A stretch of DNA of 43,770 nucleotides from JAZDGX01 sp964482205 (GTDB lineage Bacteria; Eisenbacteria; RBG-16-71-46; CAIMUX01; WJJG01), in NCBI GenBank assembly GCA_964482205.1, contig CAYZWI010000019.1, forward strand, positions 1-43,770, given 5' to 3'. A program made the position numbers and the translations under genes. Below the pieces are notes generated by a model. The model did not search any database and was not told the origin of the DNA. It was given only the letters and a program-made list of their open reading frames with translations. Below are positions 24,601 to 32,552 of this stretch, in pieces; position 1 is the first letter of the stretch; each line of letters begins with the position of its first letter.

Positions 24601-26391
24601 TCAGTTGCTGACCGCGCGGTCCACGACGAGATAGATCGTGATGATCTGCGTGGTGACGGCGATCACATCGCGGAAGATCTGCCAGTAATTGTGCTCGGGT
24701 TTCTCCGGCACCCAAATGGTATCGCCGGCTTCCAGCGTCTTCGCCTCGTCCAGCGACACCCACTCTCCCGTCGAGGCGCGGATCACGCGGGTCTTGCCCT
24801 TGTCGGCGTTCTCCGCGAAGCCGCCCGCCTTCTCCAGGTAATCGCGCGCGGTCCAGCCTTCCTGGAAGGGGATGTTGCCGGCGGTGCTCACCATCCCGAG
24901 GACGCTGATGAAATCGCGCGCGGTCGGAATGGTGATCAGATCGCCGTTTCGCAGCAGCAGGTTCTGGGTCTGGTCTCCACGCAGAACGAGGCGGTGGAAA
25001 TCGACCACCATGAGGCCGGGATTCTCGCGCGAACGCAGCTTGAAGTACTCGTACTCGTCCTCGGTCATGTCGGCCGGAGGAATATTCTTCAAGCGCTCGT
25101 ACTCGCGGTCTTCGAGACGGATCGCTTCCCGGCGAATGAGGGTTGCTTCGGTCAGGAACGCCTCCGGCGTCACTCCGCCCGCGCGCTGAATGGTGTCGAG
25201 CAGGCGGCTTTCGCCTTCCACGATCGCGTACTCGCCCGGGTAGACCACTTCGCCGCGGATTTCCACCAGACGCTTCACGCGGTACTCGGGAATCGCGCGC
25301 ACGAAGATGATGTCGTCAGGCTGCAGGTCGAAATCGGGATAGCTGGGCGAGAGGCCGAACTGCGGGCCCACTTCGCTGAGATCGAAGCGCCCGGCCAACG
25401 GGGGGAGATAGGCCGTCGCGGCGGAATCGGCGGGGACGAGCTCTCCGCCGGCGATCGCAAAGAAGCGGACCGGATGGCGATCGGCATCCACATAGCGCGC
25501 GATCTCGATGGAATCGGGAAACGCTTCGGGAGTGAAGCCCCCTGCGAAGCCCAGCGCTTCGCTGAAGCGATCGCCCGCCAGGAACTCGAACGTGCCCGGA
25601 TCGTTGACCGCGCCCTGCACCGAGAAGCGATAGCGCGAGTAGGGCACATACACGATGTCGCCGTCGCGCAGCCAGGGATTCGCGCTGGGAATGCCCCGCT
25701 CCAGGAAAATAAAGAGGTCCGCATAGGCGCGCACGCTGTCGGTTGACGAGACGACGATGTGCCGCTGGCTCGCGGTCTTGGTGAAGCCGCCGGCCCAGCT
25801 GACCGCCGCCGAGACGCGATCGACCGCCGTTCCCAAATAGGTGCCGGGATGCTCGACTTGTCCGAGCACATGCACTTGAAAGCGGCGCAGGCTCGTCAGG
25901 GCGATAGTGATGTCGACATTGCGGAAGTGGCGCAGCAACGCCTCGCGAATGCGGGCGCGCGCGTCGTTCAACAGAACGCCGTCGACATCGAACTCGCCGA
26001 CATTCGGGATGATGATCTTGCCTTCCACGGTGACGCCGAGCGTGCGCACGACCGGGTCGGGCGTCCAGACCCCGACCATGAGCGTGTCACCCGGCCCCAG
26101 GCGATAATTCTCGGCGTCGATGGCGGCTTCGAGGCCGCGTCCAAAATCCGCCCCCGCAGGCATCGCCCCCACGGGCATCGTTCCCGCACCCGCCTGGCCC
26201 GCCGGAGCCAGCAGGACCGCGGGCGGCCCCGGTTCTTCCGCATGGGCGATGTCGATACGCGCGATCGGCGAAAGCAGGCAAGCGGCGATGCACGCGAGAA
26301 CCGCGCACGCGTTTGCCCGAGCGGGGAGCTTTCCCGGGTGTCGAAGGGCCCGCGCCGGCGGCCGAGAGGGAATTCGTCTGTTTGAAGCCAT
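24601..26391 (-). CDS. Polysaccharide export protein (Wza-like) with four SLBB domains
   Basis: A 596-residue outer-membrane export protein. A basic leader and hydrophobic core (about 26-50, ending AHA) form the signal peptide. The Poly_export domain begins at YRLGPGDTLMVGVW (96-109). Four SLBB repeats lie near 171-205, 253-288, 373-408 and 492-527, each ending in an AGG-F/V-T-like turn. A C-terminal hydrophobic helix (about 573-590) resembles the membrane-spanning helix of Wza. It would form the outer channel for the polymer. There is no Shine-Dalgarno; a strong promoter lies just before the ATG, so the mRNA may be leaderless. Four SLBBs are more than in E. coli Wza. Confidence 0.9.
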   Translation of the reverse strand: MASNRRIPSRPPARALRHPGKLPARANACAVLACIAACLLSPIARIDIAHAEEPGPPAVLLAPAGQAGAGTMPVGAMPAGADFGRGLEAAIDAENYRLGPGDTLMVGVWTPDPVVRTLGVTVEGKIIIPNVGEFDVDGVLLNDARARIREALLRHFRNVDITIALTSLRRFQVHVLGQVEHPGTYLGTAVDRVSAAVSWAGGFTKTASQRHIVVSSTDSVRAYADLFIFLERGIPSANPWLRDGDIVYVPYSRYRFSVQGAVNDPGTFEFLAGDRFSEALGFAGGFTPEAFPDSIEIARYVDADRHPVRFFAIAGGELVPADSAATAYLPPLAGRFDLSEVGPQFGLSPSYPDFDLQPDDIIFVRAIPEYRVKRLVEIRGEVVYPGEYAIVEGESRLLDTIQRAGGVTPEAFLTEATLIRREAIRLEDREYERLKNIPPADMTEDEYEYFKLRSRENPGLMVVDFHRLVLRGDQTQNLLLRNGDLITIPTARDFISVLGMVSTAGNIPFQEGWTARDYLEKAGGFAENADKGKTRVIRASTGEWVSLDEAKTLEAGDTIWVPEKPEHNYWQIFRDVIAVTTQIITIYLVVDRAVSN

Positions 26392-26397
26392 CGGGGC

Positions 26398-26427
26398 AGT
26401 CTAGATCGCAGGCCCGGGCGCGGTCAA
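26398..26427 (-). promoter_or_regulatory. Promoter of the SLBB export gene, leaderless arrangement
   Basis: Read leftward, TTGACC (26427-26422), 18 bp, then TAGACT (26403-26398), a near-consensus pair. Only six bases (GCCCCG) separate the -10 box from the ATG at 26391, so transcription should start at or next to the start codon. Confidence 0.6.
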
Positions 26428-26479
26428 CGAGCTTGCAGGACGAGACCATCAGCGCAGGCGCCCCGCGCAAAACCGGCAT

Positions 26480-26508
26480 TTGAGAAGCGCGAACGAGGCC
26501 GGTAGAGT
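26480..26508 (+). promoter_or_regulatory. Promoter of the NamZ-MurU-AmgK unit
   Basis: TTGAGA (26480-26485) and TAGAGT (26503-26508) are separated by 17 bp. A leader of about 85-90 nt would precede the NamZ-like ATG at 26602, which has its own GGAGG. It is divergent from the SLBB export promoter 53 bp to the left. Confidence 0.5.
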
Positions 26509-26601
26509 AGAGCGTCCCACGCAAGCACTGCATGCTCGGGCGGGCGCGGGCTCGCGGCCGCGTTGGTGCGGCTGCGAGAACGCGGAATCGGAGGCGAACG
26601 C

Positions 26602-27894
26602 ATGGCGGGCACAGGAACGGGACTCGATCGCGTGTTGCGCGATGGACTCTCCCTGCCGGGAAAGGGCCGCGCCGCCGTGCTGTGCAACGCGACCACCGTC
26701 TCGCGCTCGTGGATTCCGACGGCGGAGGCGCTGGCGCGCGTCCCGGGCGTGCGCCTCGAACGCATCTTCGCGCCGCAGCACGGATTCGCGGCCGAGAAGC
26801 AGGACAACATGCGCGCCTCGGGCGACGGCGCGCATCCGCGCCTGGGCATTCCGATCCACAGCCTGTACGGCGAGCGGCGCGAACCGTTGGAAGAGGATTT
26901 CGACGGGCTCGATGCGCTGATCGTGGACATCTTTGACATCGGCACACGCGTCTACACCTTTCTCGTCTCCGCGATTCTCGCCGCGCGCGTGGCGGCTCGC
27001 AAGAATCTGCCCGTGGTCGTGCTCGATCGCCCGAATCCTCTCGGCGGAACGATGGAAGGGCCCGTGCTGCGGGAGCCGTTTCAATCGTTCGTCGGCACGA
27101 CCGACATTCCTCTGCGCCATGGCCTGACGGTGGCGGAAGGTTGTCTCTACGCGGCACTGCGCGAAGGGCGGGCCGCGGGCTCGCCGCATCCTTGGCGATA
27201 CGGATCGGGCGGCGCTTCGCGCGCGAGCATGGGCCTGGTCGCGGGCGGGCTGCACATCGTTCCGCTCGAGGATTGGAGCCGCGCGCGCTTCTTCGACGAG
27301 ACGGAGCTTCCCTGGACGCCGCCCTCTCCCAACATGCCCGCGCTCGACACCGCGATCGTGTATCCGGGGCAAGTGCTGCTCGAGGGAACGAATCTCTCCG
27401 AGGGGCGCGGCACGACGCGTCCCTTTGAGATCTTCGGCGCGCCATATCTCGATCCGGCCGCGATCGCGAATCATCTGCGCGAGCGCGGATGGATCGCGCA
27501 GGAAGATTCCACGACCCTGCGGGGCGCCGCGCAGGGACCGCTCGCGGGGGCGCTGCTGCGGGAGGTGGCCTACGAGCCGACGTTCAATCGCTATGCGGAG
27601 GAGACGAGCCGCGGGTTCCAGATGCATGTGCTCGACCGGGAAGCCTTCCGCCCGGTGAGCGCGACGGTCGCGCTGCTCGACGCGATTCGCCGCACGCACG
27701 CGGCCTTCGCCTGGCGCGAGCCGCCCTACGAATACGAATGGACGCGCATGCCGATCGACTTGATCTGCGGCACCGATACCGTCCGCCAAGGCCTGGATGC
27801 GGGCGTGAAAGCGGAGGATCTGATGGCGAGTTGGGAGCCCGGCCTCGCCGCCTTTCGCGAACGCGCCCGCGCGGCGATGATCTACGGGGCGTGA
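26602..27894 (+). CDS. namZ: NamZ/YbbC-like exo-N-acetylmuramidase (DUF1343)
   Basis: A 430-residue DUF1343 protein. Family landmarks are FAPQHGF (57-63), GIPIHSLYG, LDALIVDIFDIGTRVYTF, LDRPNPLGG and the C-terminal barwin-like half with PSPNMPALDTAIVYPGQVLLEG (the run is split across the family signature). NamZ of Bacillus subtilis cleaves MurNAc from non-reducing ends of peptidoglycan fragments. Here the usual Glu before HG is Gln59. No signal peptide is seen, so it would act on imported fragments. GGAGGCG precedes ATG 26602. The following MurU- and AmgK-like genes, spaced by 4 bp and a 4-bp overlap, support a MurNAc salvage role. Confidence 0.8.
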   Translation: MAGTGTGLDRVLRDGLSLPGKGRAAVLCNATTVSRSWIPTAEALARVPGVRLERIFAPQHGFAAEKQDNMRASGDGAHPRLGIPIHSLYGERREPLEEDFDGLDALIVDIFDIGTRVYTFLVSAILAARVAARKNLPVVVLDRPNPLGGTMEGPVLREPFQSFVGTTDIPLRHGLTVAEGCLYAALREGRAAGSPHPWRYGSGGASRASMGLVAGGLHIVPLEDWSRARFFDETELPWTPPSPNMPALDTAIVYPGQVLLEGTNLSEGRGTTRPFEIFGAPYLDPAAIANHLRERGWIAQEDSTTLRGAAQGPLAGALLREVAYEPTFNRYAEETSRGFQMHVLDREAFRPVSATVALLDAIRRTHAAFAWREPPYEYEWTRMPIDLICGTDTVRQGLDAGVKAEDLMASWEPGLAAFRERARAAMIYGA

Positions 27895-27898
27895 CGCC

Positions 27899-28975
27899 AT
27901 GCGCGAGCCGGCGAGGGCCATCGATGTTCTCCTGCTGGCCGCGGGATTCGGGACGCGCCTCGCTCCGCTCACTTTGCAGATTCCGAAAGCGCTGCTCCCC
28001 GTCTGCGGACTTCCCATCATCGACTATCATCTCGCGCAGTTGGCGTCGTTGCGCGCGCCCGTCGTCGAACGCATCGTCGTCAACGGCCATCACCTCGCGG
28101 CCGAGCTCCTCACCCACTTGCGCGCGCGCGGGCACCGGGGAGAAATCGCCGCGCCGCGATTGCCGGAGACGATTCGCAAGGCCGCCTTCGAACAAACGCG
28201 TGAGACCGCATCCGCCTTTCCGATTCCGATCGCGTTCTCGTATGAACCGGCCATCCTCGGAACCGGAGGCGCGCTCGTCCGAGCGGCGGAGTTCTTGCAC
28301 AGCGAACCCTTCGTCGTCATGAACGCGGACACGCTCTTCCGCGCGCCGCTGGAAGCGGCCATCCGCTTCCACCTCGCCACGGATTGCGCGGCGACGATGG
28401 TGCTCCTGCGCGGAGGCTTCTGGCCGAATGTGATCGAGCGCGAGGGGCGCGTGACGGCGATCGTGCGCGAGGGACCGCAGCCGGGCGGCTGCACCTTCAC
28501 GGGGCTGCACATCGGATCGCAAAGCCTCCTCTCGCTCCTGCCTCCTTCGGGATTTCACGACATTCGCGACACCTACGAACGCTTGATCGAGAGGCAGGAA
28601 CTGGGGGCCTTCGTGTGGGATTCGCAAGCGGCTTTCGTGGACATCGGCACACCCGAGAGCTATCTCGAAGCGCATCGTCTGGCGTGCGCCGGCGGGAGCC
28701 CGTTCGAGAAGCTTCGCGCCGACGCTTCCGCGCTCGGGCTCGGGACGGCGGAGGGCGGGCGCAGCGCGGACGAATATGGATTCGTCGATGCGCGCGCGCG
28801 GATTGGAGAAGGCGCGTCGATTGCGCAAAGCGTGATCCTCGGCGATGCGGCGGTCGCGCCCGGCGCGGAGATCGTGCACTCGATTCTCGGGCCCGGCGCG
28901 CGGGCGGAAGGACGCGTGCATCGGCGCATGGTGACGACGCTCGGAGACCGGGAGATGAGGATCGAGCAGCGATGA
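27899..28975 (+). CDS. murU: NDP-sugar nucleotidyltransferase, MurU-like with C-terminal LbH extension
   Basis: A 358-residue nucleotidyltransferase. The N-terminal signature LAAGFGTRLAPLT..PKALLPV binds the nucleotide, and FVVMNADTLF holds the metal-binding Asp. MurU joins UTP to MurNAc-1-phosphate to give UDP-MurNAc; that assignment rests mainly on the adjacent AmgK- and NamZ-like genes. Pseudomonas-type MurU has about 220 residues. Here about 100 extra residues (VDARARIGEGASIAQSVILG and on) resemble a left-handed beta-helix, as in GlmU or mannose-1-phosphate guanylyltransferases, so another sugar-1-phosphate is possible. Its stop overlaps the start of the kinase gene by 4 bp. Confidence 0.75.
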   Translation: MREPARAIDVLLLAAGFGTRLAPLTLQIPKALLPVCGLPIIDYHLAQLASLRAPVVERIVVNGHHLAAELLTHLRARGHRGEIAAPRLPETIRKAAFEQTRETASAFPIPIAFSYEPAILGTGGALVRAAEFLHSEPFVVMNADTLFRAPLEAAIRFHLATDCAATMVLLRGGFWPNVIEREGRVTAIVREGPQPGGCTFTGLHIGSQSLLSLLPPSGFHDIRDTYERLIERQELGAFVWDSQAAFVDIGTPESYLEAHRLACAGGSPFEKLRADASALGLGTAEGGRSADEYGFVDARARIGEGASIAQSVILGDAAVAPGAEIVHSILGPGARAEGRVHRRMVTTLGDREMRIEQR

Positions 28976-30249
28976 CGAACGACGAAACGGCAATGGATTC
29001 CGGCATCGAGCCGGACTTCGATCCCGCTCTGCTGGAGTTTCTATCGAAAACGGCCGCGTTGATGCAGCTGCCCGCCGAGGCGACCAGCCTGTATCCGCTT
29101 CCCGGCGGAGGCTCGGCCCGGCGCATCTATCGCGTTTGCGGAACGGGCCTGCCTCTGGTCGTCGTCACCAATCCGCTGCCCGAGGACCGCAGCCATCCCG
29201 ACGAAAACGAGAGCTTCGTGGCGGTCGAAGCGTTTCTCGAACGGCGCGGCGTGCGCGTGCCGCGCTTCTATGCCGCCGATCTCGAGCGCGGCTTCGTGCT
29301 GCTCGAGGATCTCGGCGACGAGCGGCTCTTCGATCGCGTGCGGCGGACGGGATGGCCGGCGATGCGAAACAGCGGAGCCGGAGACGCGAGAAGCAGCGTG
29401 GCCGCAGGCGCGCGGACGGAGGAGAACGCGGCGGTTTCCGACGCCGCGATCGAGACCTTCGGATTGTACCGGCAGGCGATCGACCTTCTGATCTTGATGC
29501 AGAGACCCGGGCCTCCCTGCTTCCGGCTGGATTGGGTCTTCAATCCTCCCTACGCGGCCGATTTCATTCTGGAAATGGAATCGGGCTACTTCCATCGCGA
29601 ATTCGTGCGCGCGTGGTTGGGAAGAGAGCTCGATTTCGGAATCTTCGAGAAGGAATGCCGCTGGCTGGCGGAAACGGCCATCGGAGATTCCGGCGCTTCA
29701 CGAGAGGCGGCCGGCGATCGCCGGGATGCGGCCGCGACGGACGCGACGCCCACGCCGCCCTCCTTCCGCTTCCTGCATCGCGATTACCAGTCGCGCAATC
29801 TGATGATCGTCCACGGCGCGCTCGCGGTGATCGACTTTCAGGGGGCGCGCCTCGGCCCTCCCGAATACGATCTGGCCGCCTTGCTGTACGATCCCTATGT
29901 CGCCATGCCGCAACCCGTGCGTGAGGAGTTGATCGACGACTACTTGCGCAAAGCCGCGGTGGCCGGAGGGCAAGAAGGATGGCAGGGCGCCCCGCTTCCC
30001 TCCGGCGCGCAAGAATTCGAGAGCGACGCGGGCCGCGCGTGGCGAAGGCGTTTCCTCGCAAACGCCGCCAACCGATTGATGCAGGCGCTGGGCGCGTTCG
30101 GAAAACTGGGAGCGCGGCTCGGAAAACCTGGGTATCTGGAGCACGCGCCCGTCGCGCTGGCCGCGTTGGAAGGTGTGTTGGCGGAGTTGGCGTGTTGTGA
30201 GCGGCTGCGCGAGACCGTCGTCGACATGCGACGAAGGAGAGCGGAGTGA
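28972..30249 (+). CDS. amgK: AmgK-like anomeric MurNAc/GlcNAc kinase (APH fold)
   Basis: A 425-residue aminoglycoside-phosphotransferase-fold kinase. LHRDYQSRN holds the catalytic Asp271, and VIDFQGARLGP holds the metal-binding Asp288; the DFQ triplet is typical of AmgK/YeaH-like sugar kinases. AmgK phosphorylates MurNAc and GlcNAc at C1. Two low-complexity Ala/Gly/Ser/Arg insertions (about 125-150 and 238-262) make it longer than the usual 340 residues. The ATG overlaps the MurU-like stop (ATGA), so the pair is translationally coupled, as in Pseudomonas amgK-murU but in the opposite order. Confidence 0.75.
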   Translation: MTNDETAMDSGIEPDFDPALLEFLSKTAALMQLPAEATSLYPLPGGGSARRIYRVCGTGLPLVVVTNPLPEDRSHPDENESFVAVEAFLERRGVRVPRFYAADLERGFVLLEDLGDERLFDRVRRTGWPAMRNSGAGDARSSVAAGARTEENAAVSDAAIETFGLYRQAIDLLILMQRPGPPCFRLDWVFNPPYAADFILEMESGYFHREFVRAWLGRELDFGIFEKECRWLAETAIGDSGASREAAGDRRDAAATDATPTPPSFRFLHRDYQSRNLMIVHGALAVIDFQGARLGPPEYDLAALLYDPYVAMPQPVREELIDDYLRKAAVAGGQEGWQGAPLPSGAQEFESDAGRAWRRRFLANAANRLMQALGAFGKLGARLGKPGYLEHAPVALAALEGVLAELACCERLRETVVDMRRRRAE

Positions 30250-30300
30250 CTTCCGCCGGTCGCGCGCGAAGGCAGAGAGATCCAGCGAGTGGGGAGAGAC

Positions 30301-30969
30301 ATGGCGGCCGAGACCCGCATTCACTTCGTTCGTCATGGAGAGGCGGAGAATCCGCAGGGGATCTTCTACGGACGCCTGGCCGGCTTTCCGCTTAGCGAGC
30401 GAGGCATTCGTCAAGCGCGCGCCGCAGGCGCCTGCCTGCGCACCGCGCCGCTGGAAGCGATCTACGCGAGTCCGCTCGAGCGCACTCGCCAGACAGCCGA
30501 ATGGATCGCGCGCGAGCATCCCCACCTGCAAGTGACCTTCACCGATTTGCTGATTGAAGTGTCGACTCCTCTCGAGGGGCTGCCCTTCGCGGACTTGGAG
30601 TCGGGCAAGATCGACGCGTATGACCAGAGACCTGCGCACGGCGGGGCCGATGCGGGCGCAACAGCGTTCCCGGCTTCGACGCGGAGTCACGAACAGCCGC
30701 TCGAGATCCTGCAACGCATGCTGCGCTTCGTCGGCGGCGCACTAGCGCGCCATCGGGGACGCGAGCTTGCGGCGGTAACCCACGGCGATTGCCTCGCCTT
30801 CCTGATGTTGTGGGCGGCGGATTCTCCGCTGGGACGCGAAGAACGCCTGGCGCTGTATCGCGAGAGCTTCCTCTCCCGGGGATCGATCACCACCTTCACA
30901 TTCACGGAGACCGGAGAGGACAAGCGGCCGAGGGTCGAGTACTTGAAGCCCGAAGTCCCGGATGCCTGA
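30301..30969 (+). CDS. Histidine phosphatase family protein
   Basis: A 222-residue phosphoglycerate-mutase-like phosphatase with the phosphohistidine motif RHGE (His12), the second arginine region SPLERTRQTAE and the distal VTHGD (His161). Related proteins remove phosphate from small metabolites such as phosphosugars or alpha-ribazole phosphate. It lies 51 bp after the AmgK-like gene on the same strand, so a role in sugar-phosphate turnover is possible. Known AmgK/MurU routes use a HAD-type phosphatase (MupP) rather than this fold. ATG 30301 is chosen for GGGGAGAG upstream. Confidence 0.8.
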   Translation: MAAETRIHFVRHGEAENPQGIFYGRLAGFPLSERGIRQARAAGACLRTAPLEAIYASPLERTRQTAEWIAREHPHLQVTFTDLLIEVSTPLEGLPFADLESGKIDAYDQRPAHGGADAGATAFPASTRSHEQPLEILQRMLRFVGGALARHRGRELAAVTHGDCLAFLMLWAADSPLGREERLALYRESFLSRGSITTFTFTETGEDKRPRVEYLKPEVPDA

Positions 30970-31021
30970 GCATCCAAAGTGCATTCTTGCCGAGTGGCCG
31001 CCCAGCGGGCAGAATCAGGCC

Positions 31022-31903
31022 ATGCGAGAGAAGCACAGCCGACGATGGGGCCCGGCGGGCGGGCGTTTGTTCATTGCGGCTTTGCTGCTTGGCGGGGTGT
31101 CGCTATTCTCGATTCCCGCGCCGGTAGCCCGGCCCTCCGCAGGCGGCCCTTCCTGGCGCACGCTCACCGACGGCATCGACCTCATCGTCTTCGATGTTCC
31201 CCAAGGGCAAGCCCAACAGGAATCCGCGCTCGTCGTCGTGCGCGTTGATCCCCAGCGCTGGCGCTTTCGGTTGGTCTGCGCGGCGGACTACCAGATGGAT
31301 TCGATGACGGCCAGGCAATGGGCGGCGCTGCACGATTTTGCGATCACGGTCAACGCGGGCATGTTCGCTCAAGATGGGAAGACGCATGTCGGCTATCTGC
31401 GCTGCGATTACGATCACAATGTGTCCACGAATTCGTATCGATCCGCGGCCGCCTTCGGCGCGCGCCGGACGGACGCTCCCCCGTTTCGCATCTTCGATCT
31501 CGACGTGACGCCCCTCGATCAAGTGCTCGATCGCTACGATTGCGTGATGCAGAACCTGCGACTGATCAAGCGGCCGGGCACGAACGTTTGGTCGCCGCAA
31601 GACCGTGAATGGAGCGAAGTCGCTCTGGGCGAAGACTCTTCCGGGCGGGCCCTGCTGATCTTCTGCCGGGTGCCCTTCGTGATGCACGCCTTCAATCGTT
31701 TGCTGCTCTCGCTGCCCCTCGATCTGGTGGCGGCGCAACATCTGGAAGGCGGGCCCGAGGCCCAGCTCCACATCAAGCTGCCCGGTTTCGAGCGCGAGTA
31801 TGTGGGATCGTACGAGACGGGGTTCTTGCCGAACGATTCGAATCTCTCGGCCTGGCCGATTCCCAATGTGCTCGGGGTCGTGGCCGTGGAATCGCCCCGC
31901 TGA
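31022..31903 (+). CDS. Secreted phosphodiester glycosidase (NAGPA/DUF2233) protein
   Basis: A 293-residue protein with a basic N-terminus, one hydrophobic segment (about 16-35) serving as signal peptide or anchor, and a NAGPA-type domain over about 50-290. The family signature is the TVNAGMFAQDGKTHVGYL stretch, later NLRLIKR and the HLEGGPEAQL loop. NAGPA domains hydrolyse GlcNAc-1-phosphodiesters and act on wall or surface glycans in bacteria, so this fits the cell-wall salvage neighbours. ATG 31022 is preferred; an ATG at 30962 overlapping the previous stop would add 20 residues and leave the signal internal. Confidence 0.75.
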   Translation: MREKHSRRWGPAGGRLFIAALLLGGVSLFSIPAPVARPSAGGPSWRTLTDGIDLIVFDVPQGQAQQESALVVVRVDPQRWRFRLVCAADYQMDSMTARQWAALHDFAITVNAGMFAQDGKTHVGYLRCDYDHNVSTNSYRSAAAFGARRTDAPPFRIFDLDVTPLDQVLDRYDCVMQNLRLIKRPGTNVWSPQDREWSEVALGEDSSGRALLIFCRVPFVMHAFNRLLLSLPLDLVAAQHLEGGPEAQLHIKLPGFEREYVGSYETGFLPNDSNLSAWPIPNVLGVVAVESPR

Positions 31904-31919
31904 ACCGCGCAACGCAAAG

Positions 31920-31939
31920 GGGCCGCGCACCCGCGGCCC
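31920..31939. terminator. Bidirectional hairpin between convergent genes
   Basis: Eight-pair stem GGGCCGCG (31920-31927) / CGCGGCCC (31932-31939), loop CACC. It lies 16 bp after the rightward glycosidase stop and 46 bp after the leftward small Cys-rich gene. Only a weak T-rich tail follows on either strand. Confidence 0.5.
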
Positions 31940-31985
31940 CACGACTTCTCCAGCGATGATTGCGTGAGCGAGTCTCGTCTCGCTC

Positions 31986-32231
31986 TCACCCGGCCAATTG
32001 CCGGCCCGCCGTTCCTTCCGACATCAAGGTGTCTTCCATGCGCGTCCGCCCGCATGGCTGCCCTGCCGCGGTGCAGGTGAGAATGATTCCGCGCGAGGAG
32101 TGATAACGCAGCCAGGATTGAACGCAGGTGGTGTTTCCGCGCCACGGCCGGCGTGCCCCGCATTCGCATTCCCTGCAAATGCTCGCTTCGGCCTGTCCTC
32201 GGAACCGTTCCCAACTCAGACCATCCTTCAC
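31986..32231 (-). CDS. Small Cys-rich protein, GTG start
   Basis: An 81-residue protein beginning at a GTG (32231) with GAAAGGAGGG six bases upstream, one of the strongest ribosome-binding sites in the window. ICRECECG packs three cysteines, and further ones occur in TTCVQSW, ILTCTA and QPCGR, suggesting a metal-binding or disulfide-rich fold. No homologous family is recognised. It is divergent from the ScfR-type regulator 321 bp away, so the regulator may control it. The strong translation signal is the main reason for calling it. Confidence 0.5.
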   Translation of the reverse strand: MKDGLSWERFRGQAEASICRECECGARRPWRGNTTCVQSWLRYHSSRGIILTCTAAGQPCGRTRMEDTLMSEGTAGRQLAG

Positions 32232-32552
32232 GAGCTCCCTCCTTTCTCGAGCCGGTGGTCCGCCTGGTTGCCCGTCGCCGGACAAGGGGGATAACCGCCT
32301 CCCCCGATGCCGACAGAACCAGGATACAAGAGGAAGATCCGCGGGGAAGGGAGATTTGTGTCCGGCTGGGAATTTCGTATCACCAACAGGCGGAAGTGAA
32401 TCGGGTGTTATTGATAATTTGGCCGAATTAACGACAAGCCTGTAGAAGAATCCCGTGTCTTATGACAAATTATCTCGTTGGGTTTGCGCTCGTCTCAGGG
32501 TCTGTCTGGATGCCGGCCCTCGGCCCAGGGGCCGGCGGTTGAAAGGCGCAGC
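32232..32552. other. Divergent intergenic region with AT-rich operator-like motif
   Basis: 321 bp between the small Cys-rich gene and the regulator. The right half is markedly AT-rich against the local background and includes TTGATAAT (32411-32418) and TTATGACAAAT (32460-32470), the latter repeated at 35873-35883. No clean -35/-10 pair was found. Autoregulation by the adjacent HTH protein is plausible. Confidence 0.4.
32460..32470 (+). promoter_or_regulatory. TTATGACAAAT motif, copy 1
   Basis: This 11-base word recurs exactly at 35873-35883; both copies lie in AT-rich islands, and no third copy was noticed. This copy is 82 bp upstream of the regulator's ATG, a suitable place for an operator or promoter element. 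Confidence 0.35.
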
